Shown: positions 1-6,605 of the stretch, one piece after another
How positions within the stretch are numbered: position 1 is the first letter of the stretch
Layout of the letters: each line of letters begins with the position of its first letter
Source of the DNA: Pseudomonas sp. GCEP-101
Lineage (GTDB): Bacteria > Pseudomonadota > Gammaproteobacteria > Pseudomonadales > Pseudomonadaceae
Assembly (NCBI RefSeq): GCF_025133575.1
Contig: NZ_CP104011.1
Span: 2,232,001-2,296,000, forward strand
Reading direction: 5' to 3'
DNA: 64,000 nucleotides
Notes under the pieces: generated by a model
Seen by the model: only the letters and a program-made list of their open reading frames with translations
Told to the model about the DNA's origin: nothing
Database searches by the model: none
Made by a program: the position numbers and the translations under genes

Positions 1-111
1 GGCCTCGAGGATCAGCACGTCCTTGCCGGCGAGCGCCAACTGATGGGCGACCAGCGCGCCGGCCACGCCGGAGCCGACCACCACGAAATCCGCGCGTTGC
101 GTCTGTGCCAT
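1..111 (-). CDS. GMC-type FAD oxidoreductase, N-terminus only
   Basis: Only the first 37 codons are present; the rest lies beyond the left edge. The start ATG is at 111-109 and the peptide begins MAQTQRADFVVVGSGVAG, a Rossmann FAD-binding beta-alpha-beta with GxGxxG at about residues 13-18 and a later ILEA end. There is no signal peptide. It starts 2 bp after the stop of the Tat-signal small subunit gene (114-620), so the two are translationally close. That arrangement is typical of membrane-bound sugar or alcohol dehydrogenases made of a GMC flavoprotein plus a small exported subunit. The substrate cannot be told from this fragment. Confidence 0.75.
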   Translation of the reverse strand, partial: MAQTQRADFVVVGSGVAGALVAHQLALAGKDVLILEA

Positions 112-113
112 GC

Positions 114-620
114 TCAGGCCCCCCGCTCGACGGGCTGCGCCGCCCAGAAGCCCGGCTGGTTCGGGCAATAGCTGCGGATCACCAGCACATCGTCCACCGC
201 GCGGAACATCAGCGCCTGCTCGTAGGTGACCACCGTGGCGTTGCTGTCATCGCCGATCTGCCCCAGGTACCAGCCGCCGAGAATCTGCCGGGCCAGCCAT
301 TGCTGGCGCTCGCTCCAGCTGTCCGGAGCGTCGCCCAGACGTTCGAGCAGTTCGGCCAGGCTCTGCTTGAGCGCGGTGTCGCGCTGCGCCAGGGTCTGGA
401 ACAGGCGCTGGCCGATGCGCGGGTCGAGGTTGCTGCGACCGGTCAGGCGCTGGGACAGGGTCATGAAGTCCTCCAGCTCCGCCTCGGCCTGCGGCGTCAA
501 CGCGGCCCAGGTGCGCCCGGCGGGGCTGAGCAGGACGCCGCCCAGGGCGGCGCTGGCGCAGGCCACCGCCAGCAGGCGGCGGCGTGAAAGGGGGAAGGCG
601 GGCAGTGGTGCCTCGGACAT
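114..620 (-). CDS. FAD-SLDH-type small subunit of a membrane-bound dehydrogenase, Tat signal
   Basis: The 168-residue product has a twin-arginine leader (SRRRLLAVA, from about residue 12) with a hydrophobic stretch and a likely cleavage site near residue 40. The mature part resembles the small subunit family of membrane-bound FAD sorbitol dehydrogenases and gluconate dehydrogenases, including a conserved C-terminal [13 protein letters not shown] segment. In these enzymes the small subunit carries the export signal and brings the flavoprotein to the periplasm, where a cytochrome c subunit takes the electrons. The flavoprotein gene follows immediately (111 leftward). A cytochrome subunit, if present, would lie outside the window. 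The substrate is unknown. Confidence 0.75.
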   Translation of the reverse strand: MSEAPLPAFPLSRRRLLAVACASAALGGVLLSPAGRTWAALTPQAEAELEDFMTLSQRLTGRSNLDPRIGQRLFQTLAQRDTALKQSLAELLERLGDAPDSWSERQQWLARQILGGWYLGQIGDDSNATVVTYEQALMFRAVDDVLVIRSYCPNQPGFWAAQPVERGA

Positions 621-830
621 GACGACCTCTCTTGCAACAGGCGAACGGTTGGAAAGCGCGGTCTGTCGCCGCTCGAATCGGGTGTTGGTCGGCCAGGGTG
701 GCGATACCGGGCCCAGGCCCTTAGTATTGCCGCTTGTTCAGATTCTGCCGGGCGAATCGTTCTGCCGGCGGCCCACCCCGGAGCCGCGCCGCAGAGCCTC
801 ACCGACCGGCTTTTGGGTGAAACCGCAGCG

Positions 831-1625
831 ATGAAACAGTACCTCGACCTCATGCGCCACGTGCGCGAACACGGCACCTTCAAGAGCGATCGCACCGGCA
901 CCGGCACCTACAGCGTGTTCGGCTACCAGATGCGCTTCGACCTCGCCGATGGCTTCCCGCTGGTGACCACCAAGAAGTGCCACCTCAAATCGATCGTCCA
1001 TGAGCTGCTGTGGTTCCTCAAAGGTTCGACCAACATCGCCTACCTGAAGGAAAACGGCGTCTCGATCTGGGACGAATGGGCCGACGAGAACGGCGACCTG
1101 GGCCCGGTCTACGGCTACCAGTGGCGCTCCTGGCCGGCGCCGGACGGCCGCCACATCGACCAGATCGCCAACCTGATGGCCATGCTGAAGAAGAACCCGG
1201 ACTCGCGCCGCCTGATCGTCTCCGCGTGGAACCCCGCGCTGATCGACGAAATGGCCCTGCCGCCGTGCCACGCGCTGTTCCAGTTCTATGTGGCCGACGG
1301 CAAGCTCAGCTGCCAGCTCTATCAGCGCTCGGCCGACATCTTCCTCGGCGTGCCCTTCAACATCGCCAGCTACGCGCTGTTGACGCTGATGGTGGCGCAG
1401 GTCGCCGGGCTGCAACCGGGCGAGTTCATCTGGACCGGCGGCGACTGCCACCTGTACGCCAACCACCTGGAACAGGCCGACCTGCAGCTGACCCGCCAGC
1501 CGCTGCCGTTGCCCACCATGAAGATCAACCCCGAAGTGAAGGACCTGTTCGACTTCCGTTTCGAAGACTTCGAACTGGTCGGCTACCAGGCCCACCCGCA
1601 CATCAAGGCCCCGGTCGCCGTCTGA
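831..1625 (+). CDS. thyA: Thymidylate synthase
   Basis: Converts dUMP to dTMP using 5,10-methylene-tetrahydrofolate. The product is 264 residues, the same length as E. coli ThyA. The start at 831 ([11 protein letters not shown]) was chosen over the in-frame codon 18 bases upstream because it matches the family N-terminus. Visible motifs are the phosphate-binding DRTGTG near residue 21, the catalytic Cys in [12 protein letters not shown] near residue 146, and [20 protein letters not shown], which binds dUMP. It is a single-gene unit closed by a hairpin terminator at 1639. In P. aeruginosa lgt lies directly upstream, as I recall it; here it does not. Confidence 0.97.
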   Translation: MKQYLDLMRHVREHGTFKSDRTGTGTYSVFGYQMRFDLADGFPLVTTKKCHLKSIVHELLWFLKGSTNIAYLKENGVSIWDEWADENGDLGPVYGYQWRSWPAPDGRHIDQIANLMAMLKKNPDSRRLIVSAWNPALIDEMALPPCHALFQFYVADGKLSCQLYQRSADIFLGVPFNIASYALLTLMVAQVAGLQPGEFIWTGGDCHLYANHLEQADLQLTRQPLPLPTMKINPEVKDLFDFRFEDFELVGYQAHPHIKAPVAV

Positions 1626-1638
1626 CCTCTCCTCGATG

Positions 1639-1668
1639 AAAAAGGCCGGCGCAATGCCGGCCTTTCTC
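1639..1668 (+). terminator. Rho-independent terminator of thyA
   Basis: AAAGGCCGGC-gcaat-GCCGGCCTTT followed by a short pyrimidine run, 14 bases after the thyA stop codon. Confidence 0.8.
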
Positions 1669-1686
1669 GTTTCTGCGAGCCGATTT

Positions 1687-1769
1687 CGTAGGAGCGGACT
1701 CTGTCCGCGATGTGCAACCGGCTGGCTCGGAGCGGCCGGAAATCGATCGCGGATGAATCCGCTCCTACG
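1687..1769. repeat. Inverted pair of REP-like TAGGAGC hairpins
   Basis: CGTAGGAGCGGACTCTGTCC and its partner ending GGATGAATCCGCTCCTACG face each other across about 35 bases. Each half is itself a hairpin (GCGGA.../...TCCGC) with the TAGGAG head outside. The same head-and-stem design recurs at about nine other places in this window. The rest of the gap (1770-1929) before the next gene shows no clear signal. Confidence 0.75.
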
Positions 1770-1929
1770 CCTACGAAATTTCCTACCGCAGCATTCATCT
1801 CGTGAATAACTGTTTCGCCTGGCGGTACGAGGTTTCATGAGTCCGCCCGGCATTGCTATGCTCCCCCGGCTGGCCGCGTGCAGCGGCCCACGGATTTTCC
1901 GCCGAACAACGACAAGACCGGGGACCGTC

Positions 1930-3087
1930 ATGCAGCCTTTCAGCTTCGCCACCACCGCGCAGATCCTCTGTGAAAGTGGCTCCGCCGCCCGCCTGGGCGA
2001 GCTCTGCCGCGAGCGCGGCGCCCATCGCGTGCTCATCGTCACCGACCCCGGCATCACCCGCCTGAACATGCTCGACGGCGTGCTGCCGGGCTTCGCTGCG
2101 GCCGGCGTGGCGGTGGAGGTGTTCGACCAGGTGCTCGCGGACCCGCCGGAAAGCGTGGTGCTGGAAGCCGCCGAGCAGGCGCGCAGGATGGCGGCGCAAC
2201 TGGTGATCGGGTTCGGCGGCGGCAGTTCGATGGACGTCGCCAAGCTGGTGGCGCTGCTGGCTCACCCCGGGGCGACCCAGGGCCTGAAGGACATCTTCGG
2301 TGTGGGCAATGCCCGCGGCCCGCGCCTGCCGCTGATCCAGGTGCCGACCACCGCCGGCACCGGCTCGGAAGTGACCCCCATCGCCATCGTCACCACCGGG
2401 GAAACCACCAAGATGGGCGTGGTCAGCCCGCACCTGCTGCCCGATCTCGCCGTGCTCGATGCCGACCTCACCCTCGGCCTGCCGCCGGCGGTCACCGCAG
2501 CCACCGGCATCGATGCCATGGTCCACGCCATCGAGGCGTACACCAGCAAGCTGAAGAAGAATCCGCTCTCCGACCTGCTGGCCCGCGAGGCGCTGCGCCT
2601 GCTGGCGCTGAATCTCGACGAGGCGGTACACAACGGCGGCAACCGCGAGGCGCGCCAGGCCATGCTGCTGGGCGCCTGCCTGGCCGGCCAGGCCTTCGCC
2701 AACGCCCCGGTGGCGGCCGTGCACGCGCTGGCCTATCCACTGGGCGGGCATTTCCACATTCCTCATGGCCTGAGCAACGCGCTGGTGTTGCCGGAAGTGA
2801 TCCGCTTCAATGCGCCCAATGCCGGCCAGCTCTACGCCGAACTGGCGCCGCTGCTGCTGGGCGAGCGCCTGCGCAGCGACGCCGACCGCACCGAGCAGTT
2901 CATCGCCGAACTGGCCGCCCTCAGTCCGCGCAGCGGCCTGCCGTCGCGCCTGCGCGATGCCGGCGTGCCGGAGGACAGCCTGCCGCGCCTGGCCGCCGAT
3001 GCGATGCTGCAACAGCGCCTGCTGGTGAATAATCCCCGCGAGGTCAGCGAGCGCGACGCGCTGGCCATCTACCGAGCCGCCTTCTGA
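1930..3087 (+). CDS. Iron-containing alcohol dehydrogenase
   Basis: NAD(P)-linked group III alcohol dehydrogenase of 385 residues. The start at 1930 (MQPFSFATTAQI) fits the family; the longer reading upstream has no family similarity. Visible motifs are the nucleotide-binding GGGSSMDVAK, then PTTAGTGSEVTP, and the metal-ligand region with DAMVHAIEAYTS followed by HALAYPLGGHFHIPHG, which supplies the Asp and His residues of the Fe site. A hotdog thioesterase gene begins 7 bp after its stop, so the two are probably cotranscribed. The alcohol substrate is not predictable. Confidence 0.9.
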   Translation: MQPFSFATTAQILCESGSAARLGELCRERGAHRVLIVTDPGITRLNMLDGVLPGFAAAGVAVEVFDQVLADPPESVVLEAAEQARRMAAQLVIGFGGGSSMDVAKLVALLAHPGATQGLKDIFGVGNARGPRLPLIQVPTTAGTGSEVTPIAIVTTGETTKMGVVSPHLLPDLAVLDADLTLGLPPAVTAATGIDAMVHAIEAYTSKLKKNPLSDLLAREALRLLALNLDEAVHNGGNREARQAMLLGACLAGQAFANAPVAAVHALAYPLGGHFHIPHGLSNALVLPEVIRFNAPNAGQLYAELAPLLLGERLRSDADRTEQFIAELAALSPRSGLPSRLRDAGVPEDSLPRLAADAMLQQRLLVNNPREVSERDALAIYRAAF

Positions 3088-3094
3088 GAACCCG

Positions 3095-3529
3095 ATGAGC
3101 GAACAGCACCCCAGCCGCGCCGACTACGCGCACTTCCAGCCGATCACCACGCGCTGGCACGACAACGACATCTACGGCCACGTGAACAACGTGACCTACT
3201 ACGGCTTCTTCGACACGGCGGTGAACACCTACCTGATCGAGCGCGGTGGCCTGGATATCCACGACGGCGAGGTGGTGGGCTTCGTGGTCAGCTCCAGCTG
3301 CGACTACTTCGCGCCGGTGGCCTTCCCCGAACGCATCGAGGTCGGCCTGCGGGTCGGCAAGCTGGGTAACAGCTCGGTGCAGTACGAGCTGGCGATCTTC
3401 CGCGAAAACGAGGAGCTGGCCTGCGCGGCCGGCAAGTTCGTGCATGTGTTCGTGGACCGCGCGAGCAATCGACCCGTGTCGATTCCCCCGGCGCTGCGCG
3501 GGGCGATGGAAGTGCTGGTTCGCGGCTGA
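3095..3529 (+). CDS. Acyl-CoA thioesterase, hotdog (4-hydroxybenzoyl-CoA thioesterase type)
   Basis: 144-residue single hotdog domain expected to hydrolyse an acyl-CoA thioester in the cytoplasm. The segment TRWHDNDIYGHVNNVTYYGF near residues 16-35 carries the catalytic Asp and the GHVNN turn typical of the 4HBT/YbgC type. It follows the iron alcohol dehydrogenase by 7 bp, suggesting a two-gene operon and possibly a shared role in handling an acyl or aryl compound. That role is inference. Confidence 0.85.
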   Translation: MSEQHPSRADYAHFQPITTRWHDNDIYGHVNNVTYYGFFDTAVNTYLIERGGLDIHDGEVVGFVVSSSCDYFAPVAFPERIEVGLRVGKLGNSSVQYELAIFRENEELACAAGKFVHVFVDRASNRPVSIPPALRGAMEVLVRG

Positions 3530-3885
3530 TTCGCACCGCTTTGGGCGGCACCACCCTTGGGAGCGGGCGCTCGCCGGCAACTGGGAGTTCTGACGTCAAG
3601 GACTTCGCGGACAAGGTCCGCTCCTACGTAAACGGAAGTCCCGGCCGCCCTGTAGGAGCGGGCCATGCCCGCGATGCGCCGGCAGGGCCGGCGTATCAGG
3701 TGCCCTGCCACCAGGCCGGACATTCGGAGAGCGCCCCCGCCCGGTGTGGCCGGCCTGCAGGTGAACATCGGTGCCATGCGGTTCGCGAGCAAGCTCGCTC
3801 CTACATTGGCTTCATCGTTCCCGCACAGCCGACACAAACACCCGCATCGCGGGCATGACCCGCTCCTGCAGCAGCGGGCCTCTTC
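3530..3885. repeat. Intergenic region filled with REP-like hairpins
   Basis: This 356-bp gap holds four REP-like units: 3604-3628 (stem GCGGAC/GTCCGC), 3651-3676 (GCGGGC/GCCCGC), 3781-3804 (GCGAGC/GCTCGC) and 3845-3870 (GCGGGC/ACCCGC). All carry the TAGGAGC head on one side, in both orientations. No convincing reading frame lies between them. The region separates convergent transcription units. Confidence 0.7.
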
Positions 3886-4242
3886 TCACCAGCCCATCGG
3901 ATAATGCTCGATCCGGCACGGCCGGCTGTTGCCGTCGCCCTTGCAGATGCCGTCCAGGTACTGGTAGCGCATCCACACCCGTTGCCCAGGCGCCGGCCAA
4001 TGCTGGCGCGGGATGCGGCTCTGCCAGTCGGCGCTTTCCGGTTCGAAGGCGATCATCTCCCCTGGGCTCGGGCACTCGGTGCCCGCGGCGCGCGGCTTGG
4101 CTGATTTCACTTGGCCCTCCAGCCCGCGCACGGGCAGCTTGAGCGCCGCGGTGATTTCCACTTCCAGCTGGCACACCTGCCAGTCCCCGGCATACGCGGC
4201 GCAGAGCGTCAGCAGCAGGGCGGCGGCAGCGAGAGCTTTCAC
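3886..4242 (-). CDS. Small secreted protein of unknown function
   Basis: Product of 118 residues. I chose GTG at 4242 (VKALAAAALLLTLCAAYAGDW) because AAGGAG sits six bases upstream; an in-frame TTG two codons earlier is less well placed. The N-terminus is a signal peptide with likely cleavage after CAAYA. The mature part has four Cys (CQLEVE, TECPSPGE, GICKGD, RPCRIE), which may form two disulfides in the periplasm. I do not recognise the family. It stands alone between a repeat-filled gap and a divergent gene. Confidence 0.65.
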   Translation of the reverse strand: MKALAAAALLLTLCAAYAGDWQVCQLEVEITAALKLPVRGLEGQVKSAKPRAAGTECPSPGEMIAFEPESADWQSRIPRQHWPAPGQRVWMRYQYLDGICKGDGNSRPCRIEHYPMGW

Positions 4243-4513
4243 GAGCAACTCCTTGTTGGCAGTGATCCTTCCCCGGCAAGCCTATACCAGGCTCGCGAAA
4301 TGGCACGGGGCTTGTCCCGGGCGCGGCGTCCGGCCTATGCTGGCCCTCGGTCGGCAGTTCACCCAGGCGTCGCCGCTCCGTATGGAGAGCGCTAAACCTG
4401 CCGCGCGGTTCCCCGCATCGTTGACGATCCGACACACGTTCCCCGTGCCGCATCGGAACGGCGACCCCCGATTACCTCCCTGCGAGGTCTTGGCACGCAA
4501 CGAGGATTGCACT

Positions 4514-5053
4514 GTGTCCAGGCAACGCTTGCCCTACCACGCCCCCGACATCACCGCCCTGGCGAAATCCCTGGCGCGCCAGCTCGACGAAGCGCCCGAA
4601 CGCCCAGGCCACGTCGAACTGCTCAACCTGCTCGCCCGCGCGGTGGGCTTTCGCAACTATCAGGCGCTGCGCGCCAGCCACCAGGCCCAATCCCGCCTGG
4701 CCCGCGAGGCCGAGCCCGAGGCGGTGGTGGATTTTCGCCGCGTCGAGCAATGGCGGCGCTACTTCGATGACGCCGGCTGCCTGCAGCGCTGGCCAAAGAA
4801 GCACAGCCACCGCGAGGCCTGCCTGTGGGTGCTGTGGTCGCGGCTGCCGGCGCGCCAGCGCTGGAGCGAAAAGGAGCTCAACGCACGTCTGCGCGCCCAG
4901 GAGCGCCTCGGCGACCACCTGCTGTTGCGCCGGGCGCTGGTGGATGGCGGCTGGCTTGCGCGCACCGACGACGGCGGCGAGTACCGCCGTATCGAGCGGC
5001 GCCCGCCGGCGGAATTGAGCGCGTTGCTGTCCTGTCTGCCTGCCTGCGCCTGA
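4514..5053 (+). CDS. DUF2087 domain protein
   Basis: 179-residue product starting at GTG 4514, with GAGG about nine bases upstream; the open frame extends much further 5' but that part has no protein-like features. The C-terminal half (from about residue 80) matches DUF2087: a short winged-helix-like unit with QRWSEKELNARL, LLRRALVDGGWL and RTDDGGEYRR. The N-terminal 55 residues (LAKSLARQLDEAPE, LLNLLARAVGFRNYQALRA) resemble the small helical domain found in 'glyoxalase-superfamily' proteins. DUF2087 often occurs in ArsR-like regulators, so a nucleic-acid-binding role is possible but unproven. Confidence 0.7.
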   Translation: MSRQRLPYHAPDITALAKSLARQLDEAPERPGHVELLNLLARAVGFRNYQALRASHQAQSRLAREAEPEAVVDFRRVEQWRRYFDDAGCLQRWPKKHSHREACLWVLWSRLPARQRWSEKELNARLRAQERLGDHLLLRRALVDGGWLARTDDGGEYRRIERRPPAELSALLSCLPACA

Positions 5054-5069
5054 ACCCTGAACCCTGAAC

Positions 5070-5100
5070 GAAAAAGCCCGCCAATAGGCGGGCTTTTTCA
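5070..5100. terminator. Bidirectional hairpin terminator
   Basis: AAAAAGCCCGCC-aata-GGCGGGCTTTTT lies between the convergent genes ending at 5053 and 5113 and can end transcription from both sides. Confidence 0.88.
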
Positions 5101-5112
5101 CACGGGCATCGG

Positions 5113-5547
5113 TCAGTCGTCGTGATGCTTGTGCTTGTTCTTGTAGTGGCCTTTGCCCTTGTGGTGGCCACCGCCGCTGTGGTGATCGTCGTTGTTGTCA
5201 TCGGCCATGTGGTTGCCCAGCGCGCCGCCGGCTGCGCCGCCCAGGCCCGCGCCGATGGCGCTGCCGGTGGAGCCGCCGACCTTGTTGCCGATCACCGAGC
5301 CGCCGGCTGCACCCAGGCCGCCGCCGATGGCGGCCTCGGTCTTGTTGCCGTTCTTCGCGCCCATCGCGCCGCCCGCTGCACCGCCTACGCCGGCTCCGAT
5401 GGCCGCGCCGGTGGAACCGCCCAGGGCGCCGCCGACGACGTTGCCCAGGGCACCGCCGACGCCGCCGCCGATGGCGGATTTGGTGTCGTCGGCCAGGGCA
5501 TGGCTGGCCAGCAGGGCCAGGGCCAGAACAGAGAGAGTCTTACGCAT
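5113..5547 (-). CDS. Secreted glycine-zipper protein with His/Lys-rich tail
   Basis: 144 residues, starting at 5547 (MRKTLSVLALALLASHALA) with a signal peptide cleaved after about residue 19. The middle is a glycine-zipper array of GxxxG steps (AIGGGVGGALGNVVGGALGG and similar, about residues 25-105), which in this family packs as membrane-inserting helices. The tail (from about 108) is rich in His, Lys, Asp and Gly (HHSGGGHHKGKGH, NKHKHH), a plausible metal-binding region. It is paralogous to the gene at 5669-6166. No strong Shine-Dalgarno is visible. Function is unknown. Confidence 0.7.
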   Translation of the reverse strand: MRKTLSVLALALLASHALADDTKSAIGGGVGGALGNVVGGALGGSTGAAIGAGVGGAAGGAMGAKNGNKTEAAIGGGLGAAGGSVIGNKVGGSTGSAIGAGLGGAAGGALGNHMADDNNDDHHSGGGHHKGKGHYKNKHKHHDD

Positions 5548-5668
5548 GTTGCGAACCTGAAGGTAGGAGTTATCGGGGGAATTGTCCCGCACACGAAACA
5601 GCCGGGCAATCAGGCCCGGCTGTCAGTCGTCGTTTCCGTGGACTGATCGCGGTCAGCAATGCCGCAGA

Positions 5669-6166
5669 TCAATCCCAGTCGCGATGGTGATGCTTGTGCT
5701 TGTACCAGCCACGGTGGCGACCGTTGTCGTGCCAGCGGCGGTCGTAGCGATCGTCGTAGCGCGCGCGGCGGTAGCCGTGGCGGTAGTCATCATCGTCGTC
5801 ATCGCGGTTGTTGTCGGCGTAATGGTTGCCCAGCGCGCCGCCGGCACCGCCACCCAGGGCCGCGCCGATCAGGCCACCGGTGGTGCCGCCCATCTTGTTG
5901 CCGATCACCTGGCCGCCGGCTGCGCCCAGGCCACCGCCGATGGCGGCTTCCGTCTTGTTGCCGTGACGGGCACCGACCGCGCCACCGGCCGCACCGCCGA
6001 TACCGCTACCAATGGCGGCGCCGGTGCTGCCACCGACCGACTGGCCGATGACCGAACCCAATACCCCGCCCAGGGCGCCACCGACGCCGGCACGGGTGTC
6101 GCCGTCCGCGTAGGCGGTGCCACCGACCAGCGCAAAGGACAACAGGAGCATCGAGGAGTACTTCAT
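5669..6166 (-). CDS. Secreted glycine-zipper protein with charged Arg/Asp/His tail
   Basis: 165 residues from ATG 6166 (MKYSSMLLLSFALVGGTAYA), with a signal peptide. A glycine-zipper array runs from about residues 22-105 and closely matches its neighbour at 5113-5547, including the shared NKTEAAIGGGLGAAGG segment, so the pair arose by duplication. The tail differs: it begins with an Asp run (NNRDDDDDDYRHGYRR) and ends HKHHHRDWD. The upstream region is AT-rich and contains an 8-bp inverted repeat. An envelope role is likely; the exact function is unknown. Confidence 0.7.
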   Translation of the reverse strand: MKYSSMLLLSFALVGGTAYADGDTRAGVGGALGGVLGSVIGQSVGGSTGAAIGSGIGGAAGGAVGARHGNKTEAAIGGGLGAAGGQVIGNKMGGTTGGLIGAALGGGAGGALGNHYADNNRDDDDDDYRHGYRRARYDDRYDRRWHDNGRHRGWYKHKHHHRDWD

Positions 6167-6199
6167 AGAGAGGATCTCTCTGTGGGGATGTTGGAAGCG

Positions 6200-6400
6200 A
6201 TCCTCGGTTCGTGCGAAGGCTCTGACAAGGGGGTTCCGACGAGTAACACGACTTTCATCAAATATTGCAAGTATTTGATTTGTGGTCAGAACTTTTTCGA
6301 TTTCAGGCGGTCTGAGTGTTATTCCAGGGTTCCGTTTTTGCGGTGTTTTCGCCACAAATAGCCATTGAAATGATGGCTTTTCACGGAAATCACCCTGGCC
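6200..6400. promoter_or_regulatory. AT-rich upstream region with inverted repeat ATCAAATA/TATTTGAT
   Basis: The stretch is clearly lower in GC than its surroundings. It holds a perfect 8-bp inverted repeat with a 7-base spacer at 6257-6279 (ATCAAATA-ttgcaag-TATTTGAT), about 90 bases upstream of the glycine-zipper gene that starts at 6166. This could be a regulator site or an H-NS/MvaT-type silenced promoter region. Neither is proven. Confidence 0.4.
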
Positions 6401-6489
6401 CCTCGGAGTGTAGCCTTCATCCCCTTCCTACGTGATGCAAATCCGGCGGATTTTTCGCAGGACGCGCAGTGGCGCGTCCGCAGAAACGC

Positions 6490-6580
6490 TTCGCGAGCAA
6501 GCTCGCTCCTACGAAGAGCACGTCAGCCGGAGCTGTAGGAGCGGGCCATGCCCGCGATCGCGCGCATGGCCCGCTCCTAG
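6490..6580. repeat. Pair of REP-like hairpins
   Basis: TTCGCGAGCAAGCTCGCTCC (from 6490, stem GCGAGC/GCTCGC) and an opposing unit TGTAGGAGCGGGCCATGCCC (from 6534, stem GCGGGC/GCCCGC). The second runs on into a further reversed copy ending GGCCCGCTCCTAG. Confidence 0.75.
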
Positions 6581-6605
6581 TAAGGCGCATTGAAGCGTCA
6601 GGTCA

